The notes below the pieces were generated by a model that had not been told where the DNA came from, ran no database searches, and worked only from the letters and a program-made list of their open reading frames with translations. 22,328 nucleotides of DNA, taken from Rhodocyclaceae bacterium UBA1310 (GTDB lineage: Bacteria; Pseudomonadota; Gammaproteobacteria; Burkholderiales; Rhodocyclaceae). Position numbers and translations under genes: made by a program. Location of the stretch: the NCBI GenBank assembly GCA_002307175.1, contig DBTS01000080.1, positions 1 to 22,328 of the forward strand, written 5' to 3'. This document shows, piece by piece, positions 14,279-21,687 of the stretch (its first letter is position 1; each line of letters starts with the position of its first letter).

Positions 14279-15244
14279 ATGAGCGCACAGATTCGTTGGG
14301 GTATCCTGGGCTTTGCCCGCATCGCACGTCTGCAGGCAATTCCGGCCATTCTCGCGTCCGGCAACGGGCGCGTGCATGCCATCGCCTCGCGTGATGAGGC
14401 CAAGCTCGACGAAGCGCGCAAGCTCCTGCCCGATGTGGTCGGCTACAAGAGCTATGACGACCTCATCCGTGATCCGGCAGTCCAGGCCGTCTATGTGCCG
14501 CTGCCCAACTCGCTGCATCATCAGTGGGTGATTGCCGCGCTGAATGCCGGCAAGCATGTGCTGTGTGAAAAACCGCTTGCTCTGGACGCCGCGCAGGCCC
14601 GCGAAATGGCAGCTGCCGCGCGCATCAATGGGCGCCTGCTGATGGAAGGCTTCATGTACCGTTATACGGATCGCACGAAGCAGCTGCGCACAGTGCTCGA
14701 CTCAGGGGAGCTCGGCGAGATTCATCACGTCAACGCGAGCTTCCGCTTTCTGCTTGACCGCACCGGCACAATCAAGACGCAACCCTCGCTCGGCGGCGGC
14801 GCGCTTTACGACGTGGGCGTGTATCCGCTCAACCTGCTCGGCATTGTCACCGGCTCACAGCTCCCGATTGCCTGTCACGCCGAAGCAGAGTTCGCCGATG
14901 GTGTTGACGTCAACACCTCGGTGCTCCTGCGCTACGCCAGCGGCCTGCTCGCCACCCTGCACTGTGGTTTCAACGCCTTCGGCCAGATGGGCGCCGAGAT
15001 CGTCGGCACCAAGGGGCGGCTGATCATCCCCGACGCTTTCGTTGGCGAGGCCGGCACGCTGTCCCTGGTCACCGCTGGCGGCACACAGAGCCTGCCGGTT
15101 GCCGCCACCGAACGCTATACCGAACAGTTCAAGGATTTCGCCGCTGCGGTGCTGGAAATGCGTGCGCCCCTGCTGGATCTGGACGAATCCATCCGCAATC
15201 TCGAGGTGCTGGACATGATCCGCACCAGCCTCAAACCCCATTGA
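14279..15244 (+). CDS. Gfo/Idh/MocA family oxidoreductase
   Basis: A 321-residue NAD(P)-dependent oxidoreductase. The N-terminal Rossmann fold begins IRWGILGFARIARLQAIPAI with the G-x-x-G pattern. The family EKP motif is E97-K98-P99 in HVLCEKPLAL, and the C-terminal domain has GGGALYDVGVYPLNLL, typical of the Gfo/Idh/MocA branch that includes glucose-fructose oxidoreductase and dihydrodiol dehydrogenases. The substrate cannot be told. AAGGAG (14267-14272) lies in the rsxC end, 6 bp before the ATG. It separates rsxC from rsxD in the operon, which is unusual; no link to electron transfer is evident from its motifs. Confidence 0.9.
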   Translation: MSAQIRWGILGFARIARLQAIPAILASGNGRVHAIASRDEAKLDEARKLLPDVVGYKSYDDLIRDPAVQAVYVPLPNSLHHQWVIAALNAGKHVLCEKPLALDAAQAREMAAAARINGRLLMEGFMYRYTDRTKQLRTVLDSGELGEIHHVNASFRFLLDRTGTIKTQPSLGGGALYDVGVYPLNLLGIVTGSQLPIACHAEAEFADGVDVNTSVLLRYASGLLATLHCGFNAFGQMGAEIVGTKGRLIIPDAFVGEAGTLSLVTAGGTQSLPVAATERYTEQFKDFAAAVLEMRAPLLDLDESIRNLEVLDMIRTSLKPH

Positions 15245-15248
15245 TCCC

Positions 15249-16274
15249 ATGATGCTCAATAATTCTCCCTACGTCCGTGCCGAAGCCAGTGTCACCCGTG
15301 TGATGCTCAAGGTACTGATCGCGCTGCTGCCGGCGCTGGCCGCCTACGTCTGGCAGTTCGGCCCGGCCATTCTTGTCCAGGTGGCACTGGCCAGCATCAC
15401 CGCACTGGTCTGCGAGGCGATCATGCTGCGGGTACGGGGCAAGCCGCTGAATCTGTACCTCACCGATCTCTCGGTACTCGTCACGGCCTGGCTGATCGCC
15501 CTTGCCTTCCCGGCAATCGCCCCGTGGTGGATGGTGGTGACCGGCACGGCACTTGCCGTGGTGGTGGCCAAGCATCTGTACGGCGGCCTCGGGCAGAATC
15601 CGTTCAACCCTGCGATGGTGGCGTATTGCGTGATGATCGTCGCCTTCCCGTCGCTGATGTCACAGTGGCCCGGCGTGCATGGCGACGCCAGCAGCCAGAT
15701 TCACCTCATTTTTGGTGGCGAACGCGTGCTCGACGGTATCACCAGCGCCACCCCGCTCGATGCTCTGCGCACCGGCCTGCGCGAGGCAGGAGCCACCGTG
15801 AGCGCCATCCGCAATGGCCCGGCCTTCGGCAGCGTTGGCGGCGCCGGCAGCGAATGGGTGATTGGCGGCTACCTGCTCGGCGGGCTCTGGCTCGTGCAGC
15901 AAGGCGTGATCACCTGGCACATTCCGGTCGCCTTCCTCGGCGCCCTGGCCGTGTTTTCCGGTGGCTTCTGGCTCGCCGACAGCGCCCACTACGCCTCTCC
16001 GCTGAGCCATCTGCTGATAGGCGGCTCCATGCTCGGTGCGTTTTTCATTCTGACCGATCCGGTCTCCGCCTCAACGACCCCGCGCGGCAAGGCGATCTAT
16101 GGCGCAGGTGCGGCCCTGATCGTGTTCCTGATCCGCGCATTTGGCGCCTACCCCGACGGGGTGGCCTTTGCCACGCTGCTGATGAATCTGTGCGTGCCGC
16201 TCATCGACATGAAGACCCAGCCTCCTGTCTTCGGCCACAAGCTTAAGCGCCCGGCAAGCCCAAAGAAAGTTTGA
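15249..16274 (+). CDS. rsxD: RNF/Rsx subunit D, flavinylated membrane protein
   Basis: A 341-residue membrane subunit related to NqrB, with eight to ten hydrophobic helices. The site of covalent FMN attachment is conserved in SATPLDAL, with T168 expected to carry the flavin. Other family segments are YLTDLSVLVTAWLIALAFP and GLGQNPFNPAMVAYCVMIVAFP. Two ATG codons start the frame; either can be used. Its gene starts 4 bp after the oxidoreductase stop, and its stop overlaps the GAGG before the riboflavin synthase gene. Flavin transferase ApbE, needed for modification, is not in the window. Confidence 0.96.
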   Translation: MMLNNSPYVRAEASVTRVMLKVLIALLPALAAYVWQFGPAILVQVALASITALVCEAIMLRVRGKPLNLYLTDLSVLVTAWLIALAFPAIAPWWMVVTGTALAVVVAKHLYGGLGQNPFNPAMVAYCVMIVAFPSLMSQWPGVHGDASSQIHLIFGGERVLDGITSATPLDALRTGLREAGATVSAIRNGPAFGSVGGAGSEWVIGGYLLGGLWLVQQGVITWHIPVAFLGALAVFSGGFWLADSAHYASPLSHLLIGGSMLGAFFILTDPVSASTTPRGKAIYGAGAALIVFLIRAFGAYPDGVAFATLLMNLCVPLIDMKTQPPVFGHKLKRPASPKKV

Positions 16275-16283
16275 GGTATTGAT

Positions 16284-17006
16284 ATGTTTACAGGAATTGT
16301 GAAGGGTGCTGCACGGATTCGCGAAGTGCTGCGTCAAAAGGGTTTGTACACGCTGGTACTGGATTTCCCGGAAGGATTTGATGCGGGAATCGAAACCGGC
16401 GCCAGCGTTGCCGTCGATGGAGTGTGCCTGACCGTCACGCGCCACGCGCCCGGCTGGGCTGCTTTCGACGTGATGCAGGAAAGCCTTGCGCGTACGACGC
16501 TGATTGACGTCCAGGCAGGTAGTCATGTCAATGTGGAACGTGCCGCCCATGATGGCGCGGAAATCGGCGGCCACCCCTTGTCGGGCCACGTCGACTGCAC
16601 GGCAACCATCATTGGCATCGACACTCCTGAGAACAACTGTGTATTCACCCTCCAGCTGCCATCGGAATGGGCACGCTACGTTTTCGCCAAAGGCTACATC
16701 GCAGTCAACGGTTGCAGCCTCACGGTGAGCAATATGGACCGTGTGCGCAACAGCTTTGCCGTGTGGTTCATCCCCGAAACCCTGCGGGTGACGACCTTTG
16801 GCAACAAGCAGGTGGGAGACACCGTCAACGTTGAAATCGAACGTGCCACCCAAGTGACCGTCGACACCATCCGTGGCTATCTCGAAGAGCGCCTGGGTCC
16901 CTTGCTGCCGCGCCTGGAAGCCCTTCTTGGCGAGACCACGGGTAGTCTGGAACAACAGCTGACGGCAGCAGCCCTGCCGCTGACCAAGCCAACCAAGCAG
17001 GATTGA
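16284..17006 (+). CDS. ribE: Riboflavin synthase alpha chain family protein
   Basis: A 240-residue protein with two lumazine-binding barrels. Riboflavin synthase makes riboflavin from two 6,7-dimethyl-8-ribityllumazine molecules. The family start MFTGIV is exact. By alignment from memory to the E. coli enzyme, S41 and C48 in GASVAVDGVCLTV and H102 in PLSGHVD are kept, while N142 stands at the position of Asp143 (GYIAVNGCSLTV). The C-terminal tail after about 205 is longer and Leu-rich. GAGG (16273-16276) overlaps the rsxD stop. It lies between the two RNF genes for flavinylated subunits, so it may supply flavin to the complex. It could instead be a lumazine- or flavin-binding paralogue. Confidence 0.85.
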   Translation: MFTGIVKGAARIREVLRQKGLYTLVLDFPEGFDAGIETGASVAVDGVCLTVTRHAPGWAAFDVMQESLARTTLIDVQAGSHVNVERAAHDGAEIGGHPLSGHVDCTATIIGIDTPENNCVFTLQLPSEWARYVFAKGYIAVNGCSLTVSNMDRVRNSFAVWFIPETLRVTTFGNKQVGDTVNVEIERATQVTVDTIRGYLEERLGPLLPRLEALLGETTGSLEQQLTAAALPLTKPTKQD

Positions 17007-17012
17007 TTGACC

Positions 17013-17666
17013 ATGAGCGAACCCGTCGCCAAACAGCCCTCCATCCTCGGCCTATCGACCAGCTCGGCAGTCATGATGGTGGTCTTCACGCTATTGTTTA
17101 CCGGCCTGATGGCTGGCACCTATGAAGCCACACATGCCACCATCGCAAAGAGCGCAGAAGACGAACAGCTGCGCCTGATCAACGATGTGCTGCCGCCGTC
17201 GAGTTACGACAACCGCCTCCTCAAGGATGAGGTGGTACTTGGCCCGACACCAGAACTCGGCCTCGCCTCCGGTGGCCATGTGTGGCGCGCGCGCAAGGAT
17301 GGCAAACCGGTAGCACTGGTGCTGGAAGCCGTGGCACCCGATGGCTATGCCGGCGCGATTCATCTGGTGGTTGCCGTGCAGGCCGACGGTACGGTGGGCG
17401 GTGTGCGCGTGACCGAACACCGCGAAACTCCCGGGCTGGGCGACTACATTGACCCAAAGAAGGATAAAAGCAAGTCTGGCCCATGGATCGACCAGTTCCG
17501 CGGCAAGAGCTTTGCCACTATTCCGCCTGAACGCTGGAAGGTGAAGAAGGATGGCGGGGAATTCACCTACCGGGCCGGCGCGACAATTTCACCGCGCGCG
17601 GTGACGAATGCAGTAGCACGGGCCCTGCAGTATGTGCAGGCGCACCGTGAAGAGTTGTATCGCTGA
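17013..17666 (+). CDS. rsxG: RNF/Rsx subunit G, FMN-binding protein
   Basis: A 217-residue subunit with one N-terminal membrane helix (SAVMMVVFTLLFTGLMAG) and a periplasmic FMN-binding domain. The flavin-attachment region is FTYRAGATISPRAVTNAV; T191 of GAT should carry covalent FMN. The position usually occupied by Ser or Thr before GAT is Ala (A-G-A-T). GDYIDPKKDKSKSGPWIDQF is another family segment. I chose ATG 17013 over TTG 17007, which is only two codons earlier. Only a weak ribosome binding site is seen. The gene follows the riboflavin synthase gene by 6 bp. Confidence 0.95.
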   Translation: MSEPVAKQPSILGLSTSSAVMMVVFTLLFTGLMAGTYEATHATIAKSAEDEQLRLINDVLPPSSYDNRLLKDEVVLGPTPELGLASGGHVWRARKDGKPVALVLEAVAPDGYAGAIHLVVAVQADGTVGGVRVTEHRETPGLGDYIDPKKDKSKSGPWIDQFRGKSFATIPPERWKVKKDGGEFTYRAGATISPRAVTNAVARALQYVQAHREELYR

Positions 17667-17677
17667 AGGAGCTGATG

Positions 17678-18364
17678 ATGAGCCAAAAACTGACTGATGT
17701 TGCCTGGAACGGGCTATGGAAACAGAACTCCGGGTTGGTGCAGATGCTGGGCATGTGCCCGATCCTGGCCATCTCCACCTCCATCGTCAACGGCGTGAGT
17801 CTGGGGCTCGCCACAGCACTCGTGATGGCCTTGTCGAATGCCGTGTCATCGGCACTGCGCAACTTTATCCCGTATGAAATCCGCATTCCGGTGTTCATCC
17901 TCATCATCGCGGCAATTGTCACGATGCTGGATCTCGCCATGAATGCCTGGATGCATCCGCTCTACCTCGTGCTCGGCATCTACATCCCGCTGATCGTGAC
18001 GAACTGCCTGGTGCTGGCCCGTGTCGAAGCCTTTGCTGCCAAGAATGGCGTGCTCGCCTCTGCGGTCGATGGCGCGGCAATGGGCATCGGCCTCGCGCTG
18101 GTGCTTGGCGTACTCGGCGGTATCCGCGAATTTTTCGGCAACGGAGCGCTGTTCAATGGTATCGACATGGTAATTCCGGGCACCCATGCCCTGCAGATCC
18201 TGCCGGAGGACTATCCGGGCTTCCTGTTTGCCATCCTGCCCCCGGGCGCCTTCATCACCCTGGCCTGCCTGATTGCCCTGAAGAACTGGGCACAGGCGCG
18301 CAAGAGCAGCGTGGCACGCCCGCTGGATGCGGTGGGTTGCGCACCGGGCGCCCACGCCCACTAG
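17678..18364 (+). CDS. rsxE: RNF/Rsx subunit E
   Basis: A 228-residue membrane subunit, structurally paired with RsxA. The conserved Cys are C27 in GMCPILA and C110 in TNCLVLA, matching those of RsxA for the shared buried Fe-S site. NALSSAL-type helices and EIRIPVFILIIAAIVTML, and GALFNGIDMV fit RsxE. AAGGAG (17666-17671) is 6 bp before the ATG at 17678 but only 3 bp before an in-frame ATG at 17675, so I prefer the later one, which also matches the usual MS start of the family. The C-terminal tail is short. Confidence 0.96.
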   Translation: MSQKLTDVAWNGLWKQNSGLVQMLGMCPILAISTSIVNGVSLGLATALVMALSNAVSSALRNFIPYEIRIPVFILIIAAIVTMLDLAMNAWMHPLYLVLGIYIPLIVTNCLVLARVEAFAAKNGVLASAVDGAAMGIGLALVLGVLGGIREFFGNGALFNGIDMVIPGTHALQILPEDYPGFLFAILPPGAFITLACLIALKNWAQARKSSVARPLDAVGCAPGAHAH

Positions 18365-18388
18365 GAAGCTGAACAAAGAGATCGCCCG

Positions 18389-19033
18389 ATGCCGCGTCTG
18401 ATGAGCAAGGCTGAAATTGCCGAGGCCTTCGGGCGCTGGCAGGCAGCGAACCCCCACCCCGTCACCGAGCTGGAATATGCCAGCCCGTTCCAGCTGCTGG
18501 TGGCCGTGGTGCTCTCCGCCCAAGCCACCGACAAGAGTGTAAATCTCGCCACGCGTGCGCTGTTCCGCGATGCGCCGACACCTGAGGCAATGGCCAGCCT
18601 GGGCGAAACCCTTATCGCCGACTATATCAAGACCATCGGCCTGTTTCGCAACAAGGCCAAGAACGTCGCCCAGCTGTGCCGCCAGTTGCTCGAACGCCAC
18701 GCTGGCGAAGTACCACATTCGCGCGAGGCGCTCGAAGCCCTGCCCGGCGTCGGCCGCAAGACTGCAAATGTGGTGCTCAACGCCATCTGGCGCGAGCCCG
18801 TGATGGCTGTCGACACCCACATTTTCCGCGTCTCCAACCGCATGGGGCTGGCCCCCGGCAAGGATGTACGCGCGGTGGAAGATGCGCTGATGCGGCGCAT
18901 CCCCAAAGCCAGTCTCGTAGACGCCCATCACTGGCTGATCCTGCACGGCCGCTATGTGTGCATGGCGCGCAAACCGGCCTGCGGCACCTGTACGGTACGC
19001 GATCTGTGCCAGAGCCTCGATAAAACGGAGTAA
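18389..19033 (+). CDS. nth: Endonuclease III (DNA glycosylase/AP lyase)
   Basis: A 214-residue base-excision repair enzyme that removes oxidised pyrimidines and cuts at abasic sites. The helix-hairpin-helix is LPGVGRKTANVVL with catalytic K124, and the catalytic Asp is D142 in VDTHIFRV. The [4Fe-4S] ligands are C-x6-C-x2-C-x5-C in CMARKPACGTCTVRDLC. The Met at residue 5 (18401) aligns with the E. coli start, but the ATG at 18389 has AAAGAG before it, so the four-residue longer form is kept. nth directly after rsxE is a classic arrangement, as in E. coli, and the 24 bp gap suggests one operon. Confidence 0.97.
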   Translation: MPRLMSKAEIAEAFGRWQAANPHPVTELEYASPFQLLVAVVLSAQATDKSVNLATRALFRDAPTPEAMASLGETLIADYIKTIGLFRNKAKNVAQLCRQLLERHAGEVPHSREALEALPGVGRKTANVVLNAIWREPVMAVDTHIFRVSNRMGLAPGKDVRAVEDALMRRIPKASLVDAHHWLILHGRYVCMARKPACGTCTVRDLCQSLDKTE

Positions 19034-19037
19034 GCCC

Positions 19038-19463
19038 ATGTACAACCCCACCCGAGATCAGGCCCGTCAGTTCTTCATCGATGCCTGGGCCAAACGCCGC
19101 CAGGGGAGTGTGTTAACCACCCTGGAAACCATTGCCGCCGATCTGGTGGCCGAGCACCCGGAATATCACGCTCTGCTCGAAGATCCGGAAGGCGTGCATA
19201 AGGACTTCGCGGTGGAAGATGGGCAGATCAACCCTTTCCTGCATCTGTCGCTGCATCTGGCGATCCACGAACAGCTTGGCATCAACCAGCCTCCCGGCCT
19301 GCGCGAGGCTTACGATGCGCGCCTCGCCCGGCATGCGGGGGATAGGCATGCCGCACTGCATGATGTGCTTGAGGCACTCGGCGAAACCATCTACGAGGCC
19401 CAGCGCAGCGGCTCGGCACCCGATGGGCAGGCCTACATCGAGCGCGTGCTGAGCCGCAGTTGA
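19038..19463 (+). CDS. DUF1841 family protein
   Basis: A 141-residue protein of unknown function with the DUF1841 pattern: MYNPTRDQARQFFIDAWAKR, AEHPEYHALLEDPE, then NPFLHLSLHLAIHEQLGIN, QPPGLR and a C-terminal helix (ALHDVLEALGETIYEAQRSG). It is soluble, rich in His, and has no signal peptide. The start is supported by CGGAG (19026-19030), 7 bp before the ATG. A longer in-frame start lies inside nth and is not used. It follows nth by 4 bp, so it is probably the last gene of the rsx operon. No clear terminator follows. Confidence 0.9.
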   Translation: MYNPTRDQARQFFIDAWAKRRQGSVLTTLETIAADLVAEHPEYHALLEDPEGVHKDFAVEDGQINPFLHLSLHLAIHEQLGINQPPGLREAYDARLARHAGDRHAALHDVLEALGETIYEAQRSGSAPDGQAYIERVLSRS

Positions 19464-19552
19464 AACCCCTCTGCGATCCCCTCTCTTTTCTGTCAGCATG
19501 CCGGCGGCAAACCAATCTGAGCTAAATCAAGCAGACGGGTATTAACGCCCAC

Positions 19553-19570
19553 CTGTCACGGTTCAGTCAT
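19553..19570 (+). promoter_or_regulatory. Pho box (PhoB binding site)
   Basis: CTGTCAC (19553-19559) and CAGTCAT (19564-19570) are separated by exactly 4 bp. The Pho box is two CTGTCAT-like repeats 4 bp apart, and each half matches at six of seven positions. It lies about 58 bp before the ATG of the exported phosphoesterase, a likely phosphate-starvation gene. No clear -10 element was found after it. Confidence 0.6.
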
Positions 19571-19628
19571 ATGACATTCCCACCATGCACGGACACGTTC
19601 GTGTGTTCAATGCATGGGGGAAATTCAG

Positions 19629-21554
19629 ATGAACAAAAAAGACAAGCAGGGTCAGGACCAGCAGCCGGCAGTCAGCCGTCGGGATTTCATCAAACGTTCT
19701 TCGGCAGGCATCGGCCTGCTGGGCTTACCTGCGGCAATGGCTGCCTGCGGTGGCAGTGGCAGCGACAACTCCACCAGTGCTACCAGCAGCACAGCCGGAA
19801 ACAGTAGCAGCGCCACGAGCACAGCACTGACAGCAGCCTTCCCCACCGCTTCAGCCTGGAAATTCGGGGTGATGGCCGATACACAGTGGGTCACCGTCAC
19901 GTACGGTGATGATGGCAGGAACCCGCATACCTGCGCGGTGGACATCATCAATCAGCTCAACACCCAGTTCATCGCAGCGGGGGTGAAGTTCGTGGTTCAG
20001 GTTGGCGACCTCTGCGACAAGGGCACCAGCAGCACCTTTACCCTCACCAAATCGGATGGCACTTCCTATGCCAGCAGCCTGCTGCTGGCCGAAGATACCC
20101 GATCAGCATTCACCCAGAAACTTTTCAATGCCGGCATCGGATTCTTCCCCTTGCGTGGCAATCACGACGATTCGGCTGCTACGGCCAAGGAGTTTCAGCG
20201 GATTTTCCCACAGACACAGAACGGCACGCACAACGTCACGCCGGCAGATGTGCTCTCGCTCAGCAACCCCGACGCCAGCGTTCAGCCTGTTGTCGCCAAA
20301 ACCGGTAGCAGCTTCACCATTGGCAGCAATTTCAACAGCCCCAGCACCGGGCTCACCGGGCTGAGCTACGCGTTTGACGTCAACAATCTGCGCATCGTGA
20401 TGCTAGATCAGTTTGAGCCCACCAACTCCACGAATGCGGATGGCAACCCCTACACCGACTCCACCCTCAGCAGCACCGGCTACAACCGCACGATCCAGAC
20501 GCAGCAGAGCTGGATCAACACACAGCTGGCGGGTAGAACAAAAGGGACACATGCCATTGTCTTTTCTCACAAAGGGCTGGTCACAGAAGATCACGCCGAT
20601 GTTCTGCTCGGTGACTGCCCCGCACCCGGCAGCATCACGGTAAACAACACCAACTATTACGGCTCCCCCAAGATGGATGATTTCATCTCCGGCCTGAGCA
20701 GCAATGGCGTGCGCCTGCTGATGTGCGGCCACGATCACATGCATGACCGCAGCAAGATTTCAACCATTGACGGCAGCGCGTCCCTCACGCAGCAGGTTGG
20801 CGCCTCCAACAGCAACAAGTTCTACTATCCGGCCACCACCGCCAATGATGTGAGCTTCAGCAGCGGTAAGCGCCAGACTGTTGTCAGCCACGAGCGCAAC
20901 ACCATCGGCTACTACATTTTCACCGTTGATGGCGACAACATCAGCATCGACTACTACTCTGCCCCAGCCTATCCCTCATCGCCCACCGGGGGTACTGTCA
21001 CCACCACGCCAACCCTGGGATTTACGTGGCGTGAGCGCTTTGGCTATGGTCTTGGCGGCAAGGAATTCATCATCGCTCCGATGGCCAGCTTCAGCAGCAT
21101 TACCGACACAGGCCCTGGCGGCACGGTGATGTCCATTCTCGATGGCAAGAATGGCAACAGTGCCATTGACGTGGCGGGCCGCTCTTTCAGGCTCGCCGTG
21201 AATACCGCCTGGTTTGCCGCAACAACGCTGACAGCCTCCGACGTGCTGTTGCTGCAAGGCATGAGCTACACCCTGGGCAGTGGCGTGACCGACACCTACG
21301 TGCTGTCGATGCATTACGACCCCGCCAAGGTCAGCGCGGCACAGATTGCAGCTGGAAAATTCGGGTTGGCCAGCGTGCAGAATGGCCAGTGGGTTAATAC
21401 TGTCAGCGCCAACAGTTCAGGCAGTGGCAGTTTCGTGCAGGGCGCCTGGGTTTCCGGCTACAGCCTGGGAACCTGGGGCGTAAACACAGCTAATTCAACG
21501 GTGTGGGCTGTTATTGACCACAACGGCTATTTTGCGGCAGTTGCAGGGATCTGA
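19629..21554 (+). CDS. Tat-exported metallophosphoesterase
   Basis: A 641-residue calcineurin-like phosphoesterase. The Tat signal is SRRDFIK (residues 16-22) and hydrophobic GIGLLGLPAAMA, ending at C40, a possible lipidation site in AMAAC. A Ser/Thr-rich linker runs to about 70. Metal-binding motifs in order are D84-T-Q86, D127 in VGDLCDK, N178-H179-D180, H314 in SHKG and H368-D-H370 in CGHDHMHD. The use of Gln in DTQ is also seen in ADPRibase-Mn type enzymes. A C-terminal beta-rich region (about 470-641) has YVLSMHYDP, VQNGQWVNTV, GAWVSGYSLGTWGV and VWAVIDHNGYFAA and is not recognised. ATG 19629 was chosen over 19614 because GGGGGA (19616-19621) precedes it. A Pho box lies upstream; the substrate is unknown. 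Confidence 0.9.
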   Translation: MNKKDKQGQDQQPAVSRRDFIKRSSAGIGLLGLPAAMAACGGSGSDNSTSATSSTAGNSSSATSTALTAAFPTASAWKFGVMADTQWVTVTYGDDGRNPHTCAVDIINQLNTQFIAAGVKFVVQVGDLCDKGTSSTFTLTKSDGTSYASSLLLAEDTRSAFTQKLFNAGIGFFPLRGNHDDSAATAKEFQRIFPQTQNGTHNVTPADVLSLSNPDASVQPVVAKTGSSFTIGSNFNSPSTGLTGLSYAFDVNNLRIVMLDQFEPTNSTNADGNPYTDSTLSSTGYNRTIQTQQSWINTQLAGRTKGTHAIVFSHKGLVTEDHADVLLGDCPAPGSITVNNTNYYGSPKMDDFISGLSSNGVRLLMCGHDHMHDRSKISTIDGSASLTQQVGASNSNKFYYPATTANDVSFSSGKRQTVVSHERNTIGYYIFTVDGDNISIDYYSAPAYPSSPTGGTVTTTPTLGFTWRERFGYGLGGKEFIIAPMASFSSITDTGPGGTVMSILDGKNGNSAIDVAGRSFRLAVNTAWFAATTLTASDVLLLQGMSYTLGSGVTDTYVLSMHYDPAKVSAAQIAAGKFGLASVQNGQWVNTVSANSSGSGSFVQGAWVSGYSLGTWGVNTANSTVWAVIDHNGYFAAVAGI

Positions 21555-21567
21555 TGACGGCCTCCGG

Positions 21568-21597
21568 GGTATGGCACTGACGAAGTCCCGCCATGCC
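21568..21597. repeat. Imperfect inverted repeat after phosphoesterase gene
   Basis: GGTATGGC (21568-21575) and GCCATGCC (21590-21597) pair at seven of eight positions around a 14 nt loop. There is no T-tract, so this is at best a weak terminator or an mRNA 3' hairpin. Confidence 0.3.
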
Positions 21598-21687
21598 CCG
21601 CACTTCTCTTCATGCGTGATGCATTGCCTGTCGGGAGATACCGGATTCTGCTATCGTCACAGCCGGTTCCTTCTTCAATGTATCCGC

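Noticed and set aside
12887..14557. Long reading frame on the minus strand (556 codons) across rsxC
   Set aside because: It is a shadow of rsxC, which has clear Fe-S motifs on the plus strand; the antisense frame is Cys/Gly/Arg-rich and without family features.
17846..19051. 401-codon minus-strand frame across rsxE and nth
   Set aside because: Both plus-strand genes are certain; the antisense frame is a by-product of GC-rich codon use.
19517..19530. FNR/Anr box before the phosphoesterase (CTGAG-CTAA-ATCAA)
   Set aside because: Eight of ten positions match TTGAT-N4-ATCAA, but a single weak half with no supporting context is not enough.
19878..19886. Missing catalytic His in the phosphoesterase (DTQ instead of DxH)
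   Set aside because: Gln at this place is known in ADPRibase-Mn type enzymes, and all other metal motifs are intact.
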